From an uncultured Dermatophilus sp. (GTDB taxonomy: Bacteria; Actinomycetota; Actinomycetes; Actinomycetales; Dermatophilaceae): 9,665 nt of DNA. The notes below the pieces were generated by a model. That model was not told where the DNA came from, searched no databases, and saw nothing but the letters and a program-made list of their open reading frames with translations. A program made the translations under genes and the position numbers. The stretch is from contig CAMCQD010000039.1 in the NCBI GenBank assembly GCA_945876925.1, positions 1-9,665 on the forward strand, in the 5' to 3' direction. This document shows, in pieces, positions 7,201 through 9,665 of the stretch; the first letter of the stretch is position 1, and each line of letters begins with the position of its first letter.

Positions 7201-8063
7201 TCGGCCATGAAGTGCGCGTCCGGGGTGCGGGTCACCGGCAGGTTCGATCCCCACATGATGAGGAACTGGGCGTTGTACCAGTCGCCCGCCTCGGGTACGT
7301 CGGTCTGGTCCCCGAACACCTGGGGGGACGCCGGGGGCAGGTCGGCGTACCAGTCGTAGAACGAGAGCATGGTGCCGCCGATGAGCTCGTGGAAACGGGC
7401 CCCGGCCCCGTAGGACAGCATCGACATCGCCGGGATCACCGAGAACCCGGCGCAGCGGTCGGGTCCCCAGGTGCGGATGGTGTGCACGTAGGCGGCCGCG
7501 ATGATGTCCATCGCCTCATCCCAGCCCACCCGCACCATGCCGCCCCGTCCGCGGGCCGACTTGTAGGCGCGCGAGGTCTGCTCGTCGCCGGTGACCTCGG
7601 CCCAGGCGGCGACGGCGTCACCGCCGTGGCGCTCGCGGGCCGCGCGGAAGGCATCCAGCAGGACCGAGCGCACATACGGGTAGCGGATCCGGGTGGGGGA
7701 GTAGGTGTACCAGGAGAAGGCGGCCCCTCGCGGGCAGCCGCGCGGCTCGTACTCGGGCATGTCCGGCCCGGTGGAGGGGTAATTGGTGATCTGCTTCTCC
7801 CAGGTGATGACGCCGTCGCTGACGTACACCTCCCAGGCGCACGAGCCGGTGCAGTTCACCCCGTGGGTGGAGTGGACCATCTTGTCGTGGCTCCACCGGT
7901 GACGGTAGAAGCTGTCCGCCTTGCGCCCGCCGGTGAGGAACAGGCGCCGGCTGTCCTGGGAGACGGTGCCCCGGCGCAGGTAGGCGCCGAGCTCGAACAG
8001 GCCGGGGGTGTGCTCGGTACGGCTGTCCGGGCCGGGGACGGAGGGGGTGCTGGCGGGGCTCAT
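4284..8063 (-). CDS. narG: Respiratory nitrate reductase alpha subunit NarG (Mo-bisMGD catalytic subunit)
   Basis: This 1259-residue catalytic subunit (E. coli NarG has 1247) reduces nitrate to nitrite at a molybdenum bis-MGD centre facing the cytoplasm. The N-terminal FS0 [4Fe-4S] site is intact: His67, Cys71 and Cys75 in HGVNCTGSC, and Cys110 in EPRGCPRG. The active-site signature YDWYADLPPASPQ is at 236-248. Asp237 aligns with the Mo-ligand aspartate (Asp222) of E. coli, followed by TDVPEAGDWYNA and WGSNLPVTRTPDAHF. GGGWAHYVGQEK and the Mo-pterin block ATWYEKYDLSTTDMHPFIH are also conserved. The C-terminal dinucleotide-binding domain begins near residue 1117 (LTLGRGG at 1133-1139) and runs to the end with the expected HAQER and RGGTHNSLTRI motifs. 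No functional twin-arginine signal is seen, as expected for a NarG retained in the cytoplasm. The ATG is preceded by AAGGA (8074-8070). narK lies 98 nt upstream, and narH overlaps the stop by one base. I see no frameshift or missing ligand. Confidence 0.98.
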   Translation of the reverse strand: MSPASTPSVPGPDSRTEHTPGLFELGAYLRRGTVSQDSRRLFLTGGRKADSFYRHRWSHDKMVHSTHGVNCTGSCAWEVYVSDGVITWEKQITNYPSTGPDMPEYEPRGCPRGAAFSWYTYSPTRIRYPYVRSVLLDAFRAARERHGGDAVAAWAEVTGDEQTSRAYKSARGRGGMVRVGWDEAMDIIAAAYVHTIRTWGPDRCAGFSVIPAMSMLSYGAGARFHELIGGTMLSFYDWYADLPPASPQVFGDQTDVPEAGDWYNAQFLIMWGSNLPVTRTPDAHFMAEARYHGQKVISVSPDYTDNTKFADQWLRVAPGTDGALALAMGHVILTEFHVGRREPFFLDYMRKFTDSCFLLELDEHPSGAGLVPGRFVTAASLGTVADGQPRNDFRPLVWDRQRGPADPGGTLADRFTPEGAGKWNLRMDGIDPVMSIADLGEPGAAAAPGAPAVEAAEVLLPRFDLPASATPEGSIGAGIVRRGVPAVRLPGGRLVTTVYDLVLANYAVARPGLPGQWPQDYQDATVPGTPAWASEITGVPGPAAIRVARDFAQNSLDSGGRSQIIMGAGINHYYHADDLYRTILALTSMCATQGVNGGGWAHYVGQEKVRPIAGWAQFAFALDWARPARQMISTGFWYLATSQWRYDNTPAEALASPLGAGTLAGKTTADTMVEAMKRGWTPSYPTFNRSPLLLAQQAREAGMAPADYIVDQLRSGQLRFACEDPDAPENFPRILVPWRANLLGSSAKGTEFFLRHLIGTGNDVNAQETPPGQRPASMTWRDAPQGKLDLLWTADFRNTSTTLHSDVVLPAATWYEKYDLSTTDMHPFIHSFNKAIDPPWEARSDFEIFQQLARMISQWAPQYLGTQTDIVPAPLAHDTPDAMTMPRGDVSAMPDDWIPGVTMPKLIPVERDYTQILSKFNTIGPLVESPGIPAKGIMLIADKEMAKLRAAHGTGEGAGEGRPLADTPIRAGDAVMHMSGATNGRLATQGWATLSTRTGTELVSLSEEEAGKQVTFADTQVKPQPVITTPEWSGSEHGGRRYSAFVVNVEHDKPWHTLTGRMHYYLDHDWMRDMGESLPVFRPPLDLARLYGEQAPGTVSATPAGQAQVAVRYITAHNKWAIHSQYYDNLHMLTLGRGGQTIWMSPADAGKISVRDNDWVEAYNRNGNVAARAIVSHRIPEGMVFMHHAQERTMNTPLTETTGRRGGTHNSLTRIVLKPSHFAGGYAQLSYAFNYVGPTGNNRDEVTLIRRRSNQEVTF

Positions 8064-8161
8064 CGGTGATCCTTAGCGTCGTTGCGTCGGGGGACGTGCT
8101 GGCGGGCGGGGCCGCTGGCCGGCGTGGAGGCTGCGGGAGGGCTGCTGGCCGGCCCGGGGGA
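8064..8161. repeat. narK-narG gap with a 13-bp direct repeat
   Basis: This 98-nt spacer carries GCCGCTGGCCGGC (8111-8123) and GCTGCTGGCCGGC (8141-8153), identical but for one base and exactly 30 nt apart. An 11-mer GTGCTGGCGGG also occurs twice, at 8096-8106 here and at 8047-8057 in the start of narG. The gap ends with the narG ribosome binding site AAGGA. No strong terminator or AT-rich promoter is visible, which is compatible with narK and narG being co-transcribed. A processing site or weak internal promoter is possible but not shown. Confidence 0.5.
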
Positions 8162-9496
8162 TCAGCCCGGGCGGGGGGCACCCGGGCGGGCGTAGCGGAT
8201 CCAGCAGATGAGGGCGCATGTCACGCAGAACGCCGCGCAGGCGTAGAAGAACGTCGCCGCCTCGATCGCGGTCAGGGCGATGCCGACGAGGAACGGGCCC
8301 AGTGAGGCGACGGCCGCGGTGAAGCCGATCGCGCCGCCGGCCTGGCGCTTGGGCATGATCATCGGCATCTGCTTGAAGGTGGCGGCGTTGCCGACCCCGG
8401 CGAAGAAGAACATCGTCAGCAGGCCGGCCAGGAAGATCCCGAATCCGGCCGGGCTGGTGGCGTTAGCCAGCTGCAGCCCGCAGAACCCCAGGGTCAGGGC
8501 CATGCCGATAGCGGACACGAAGGTCCAGATGGCCCCGCCGAACCGGTCGCACAGCGGCCCCCAGAGGAAGCGCAGCAGCGAGCCGAGGAACGTGCCGATG
8601 AAGGCGTAGGAGGCGCCATCGGGCAGGTCGCTGGCGGCGAAGGCACCGGCCAGGCCGGAGGTGGCACCGTAGTTGTTGTTGATGATGTTGGCGGTCTGCG
8701 CGGCGAAACCGGAGTAGACCCCGAAGGTCATGATGTACAGCACCGTCATGAGCCAGGTGTCGATATTGCCGAAGATGTCCAGCTGCTCGGCGACGTTGGC
8801 CTTGACCGGCACGTCCTTGAGGCAGGCGAAGGCCAGTGCGGCGGCTAGCAGCGACCACGGCAGGAAGAAGACCGTCGCGTTGATGATCACCGGCGGGTCG
8901 ACCTGGCCGGGCGGAGCGATCCAGTGCAGGCCGAACAGGCTCGTGCTCATGAGGAACGGGGCCGTGAGCTGGATGATGCTCATGCCCATGTTCCCCAGCC
9001 CGCCCTGGAGGCCCAGGGCGGTACCGGTCAGCCGCCGGGGGAAGAAGAACCCGGTCGAGGGCATGTATCCCGAGAAGGTGCCCGCGCCGATGCCGCAGGC
9101 GAAGGCCAGTCCCAGCAGCGTGGCGAAGCTGGTCTGCGGGTCGCGGACGGCGAAGAACCAGCCCAGCATCGGCAGGATGAACAGCAGCGAGGAGATGCCG
9201 ACCATCCTGCGGGTGCCGATGGTGGCCGGCAGGAACATGTACACCAGCCGCAGGGCCGCGCAGGACAGGCCGGGCATTGAGGTGATCCAGTAGATCTGGT
9301 TCTTCGTCAGCTCGAAGCCGGCCTCGTTGAGCCGCGGGGCCACGGCGCTGGGCAGGAACCAGACGGTGAAGCCGATCATCATGGAGAAGGTGGTGATCGC
9401 CAGGGTCCGCCAGGCGATCCGGGACGACCAGTGCTCTGGTTTCTCGGGGTCCCATCCCGTCAGGATGCGGCCGGTGGTGTCGAGCTGCTGGCTCAC
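8162..9496 (-). CDS. narK: Nitrate/nitrite transporter NarK (major facilitator superfamily)
   Basis: This 444-residue, about 12-helix membrane protein belongs to the nitrate/nitrite porter family, which takes up nitrate and exports nitrite across the cytoplasmic membrane. Both nitrate signatures are present: GTALGLQGGLGNMGMS (158-173) in helix 5, and FFFAGVGNAATFKQMP (363-378) in helix 11. The substrate-binding arginines of E. coli NarK (Arg89 and Arg305) have clear counterparts: Arg83 in AALRLVYMF (80-88) and Arg309 in GSLLRFLWGPLCDRFGG (305-321). The N-terminal GWDPEKPEHW is also typical. The GTG start at 9496 has AGGAG (9506-9502) before it. Its place directly upstream of narGHJI gives the order narKGHJI known from Corynebacterium glutamicum and suggests a single operon. 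A short extra loop around 190-203 follows the helix 5-6 region. Whether it works as a proton symporter or as an antiporter cannot be read from the sequence with certainty. Confidence 0.96.
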   Translation of the reverse strand: MSQQLDTTGRILTGWDPEKPEHWSSRIAWRTLAITTFSMMIGFTVWFLPSAVAPRLNEAGFELTKNQIYWITSMPGLSCAALRLVYMFLPATIGTRRMVGISSLLFILPMLGWFFAVRDPQTSFATLLGLAFACGIGAGTFSGYMPSTGFFFPRRLTGTALGLQGGLGNMGMSIIQLTAPFLMSTSLFGLHWIAPPGQVDPPVIINATVFFLPWSLLAAALAFACLKDVPVKANVAEQLDIFGNIDTWLMTVLYIMTFGVYSGFAAQTANIINNNYGATSGLAGAFAASDLPDGASYAFIGTFLGSLLRFLWGPLCDRFGGAIWTFVSAIGMALTLGFCGLQLANATSPAGFGIFLAGLLTMFFFAGVGNAATFKQMPMIMPKRQAGGAIGFTAAVASLGPFLVGIALTAIEAATFFYACAAFCVTCALICWIRYARPGAPRPG

Positions 9497-9501
9497 GAGG
9501 G

Positions 9502-9506
9502 CTCCT
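9502..9506 (-). promoter_or_regulatory. Ribosome binding site of narK
   Basis: AGGAG on the minus strand lies 5 nt before the GTG start at 9496. It supports that start over the ATG at 9551, which opens a different reading frame. Confidence 0.7.
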
Positions 9507-9519
9507 GGGATCGCATAGC

Positions 9520-9541
9520 CCGGGGACGGCAGTGTCCCTGG
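9520..9541 (-). repeat. Inverted repeat in the narK leader
   Basis: CCGGGGAC (9520-9527) and GTCCCTGG (9534-9541) pair over 7 of 8 positions around a 6-nt spacer. On the transcript it would form a hairpin ending about 13 nt before the narK ribosome binding site. It could stabilise the messenger or influence translation. It could also be an operator. A short direct repeat GCATAGCC (9513-9520 and 9558-9565) lies on both sides of it. Confidence 0.4.
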
Positions 9542-9590
9542 TGACCTCCATGATGAGGCATAGCCGGGCGTTCGTGGTCAGGCGCGGCGA

Positions 9591-9657
9591 ATTCGTGGAA
9601 TAGTTCTTATGTAACTGGTATTTAGCACGGTTTATTCCGTGATAAATGTTTCCACTG
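9591..9657 (-). promoter_or_regulatory. AT-rich control region upstream of narK
   Basis: Of the 60 bases 9591-9650 only 20 are G or C, against 39 of 60 in the adjacent block 9531-9590. This is the only AT-rich stretch in the window, and it lies 95-160 nt upstream of the first nar gene, where a regulated promoter is expected. On the minus strand it contains several T/A-rich candidates for -10 and -35 boxes (for example TTATCA near 9645 and AATACC 17 nt later), none decisive. In C. glutamicum the narKGHJI promoter is controlled by ArnR and GlxR. Whether homologues act here is unknown. Confidence 0.6.
9621..9646. promoter_or_regulatory. 26-bp palindrome, probable operator upstream of narK
   Basis: The arms TTTAGCACGG (9621-9630) and CCGTGATAAA (9637-9646) are reverse complements at 9 of 10 positions, around the spacer TTTATT. 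The core CACGG-N6-CCGTG is perfect. Size and symmetry fit a binding site for a dimeric helix-turn-helix regulator. The sequence does not match the standard FNR site (TTGAT-N4-ATCAA) or the CRP/GlxR type (TGTGA-N6-TCACA). A terminator of a gene beyond the window is less likely, because no T-run follows the stem. Confidence 0.5.
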
Positions 9658-9665
9658 CAGGACGC

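Noticed and set aside
4285..7254. Minus-strand open frame running through narG in the narH frame, suggesting a giant fusion
   Set aside because: The upstream part is narG read out of frame, rich in Arg and Pro. NarH begins cleanly at 4284 with its own ribosome binding site.
6258..8069. Long plus-strand open frame (603 codons) opposite narG
   Set aside because: It shows the same kind of antisense shadow. The equal length to the other one is coincidence, and the translation has no recognisable domain.
8463..9551. Minus-strand ATG frame starting at 9551
   Set aside because: It overlaps narK in another frame and gives a low-complexity Arg/His/Pro protein. The NarK frame has both nitrate signatures.
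9591..9657. GlnR-type box (GTNAC-N6-GAAAC) in the narK upstream region
   Set aside because: GTTAC and GAAAC elements both occur on the minus strand but not at the required spacing or order.
1..9665. Mobile elements, CRISPR arrays, tRNA or rRNA genes
   Set aside because: I found no transposase-like protein, no regularly spaced repeat array and no recognisable structural RNA. Base composition is even apart from the AT-rich block at the right end.

Overview
The window is a compact, very GC-rich stretch with strongly G/C-biased third codon positions, frequent GTG starts and clear purine-rich ribosome binding sites. This fits a high-GC actinobacterium (Actinomycetota), as does the gene order narK-narG-narH-narJ-narI, the order known from Corynebacterium glutamicum. 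The genus cannot be fixed from this sequence alone. All six genes lie on the minus strand, so transcription runs from high to low coordinates.

Layout in transcription order. Positions 9497-9665 are a non-coding control region with an unusually AT-rich block (about 9591-9650) that contains a near-perfect 26-bp palindrome. narK (9496-8162) encodes a nitrate/nitrite transporter. A 98-nt gap follows, then narG (8063-4284), narH (4284-2701), narJ (2698-1964) and narI (1967-1173), which encode the complete membrane-bound respiratory nitrate reductase and its assembly chaperone. narG/narH overlap by 1 nt, narH/narJ are 2 nt apart, and narJ/narI overlap by 4 nt, so the four are almost certainly co-transcribed and translationally coupled. 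A 205-nt gap with two GC-rich hairpins separates narI from modA (967-155), a molybdate-binding lipoprotein. Positions 1-154 show no convincing gene.

How the genes work together: NarK brings nitrate in and exchanges it for nitrite. NarI takes electrons from quinol through two b hemes, NarH carries them along four Fe-S clusters, and NarG reduces nitrate at a molybdenum bis-MGD centre on the cytoplasmic side. NarJ is needed to load the cofactor. ModA captures molybdate outside the membrane and would supply the metal for that cofactor. The locus is therefore a module for anaerobic nitrate respiration plus molybdenum acquisition. No nitrite reductase, regulator gene or molybdenum cofactor synthesis gene is visible here.

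Every key cofactor ligand I checked is present in NarG, NarH, NarI and NarK, and no gene is broken. I found no undescribed system. The points most worth a second look are the palindrome in the AT-rich narK upstream region, the molybdate lipoprotein directly behind the nar genes, and the uncharged start of its signal peptide.
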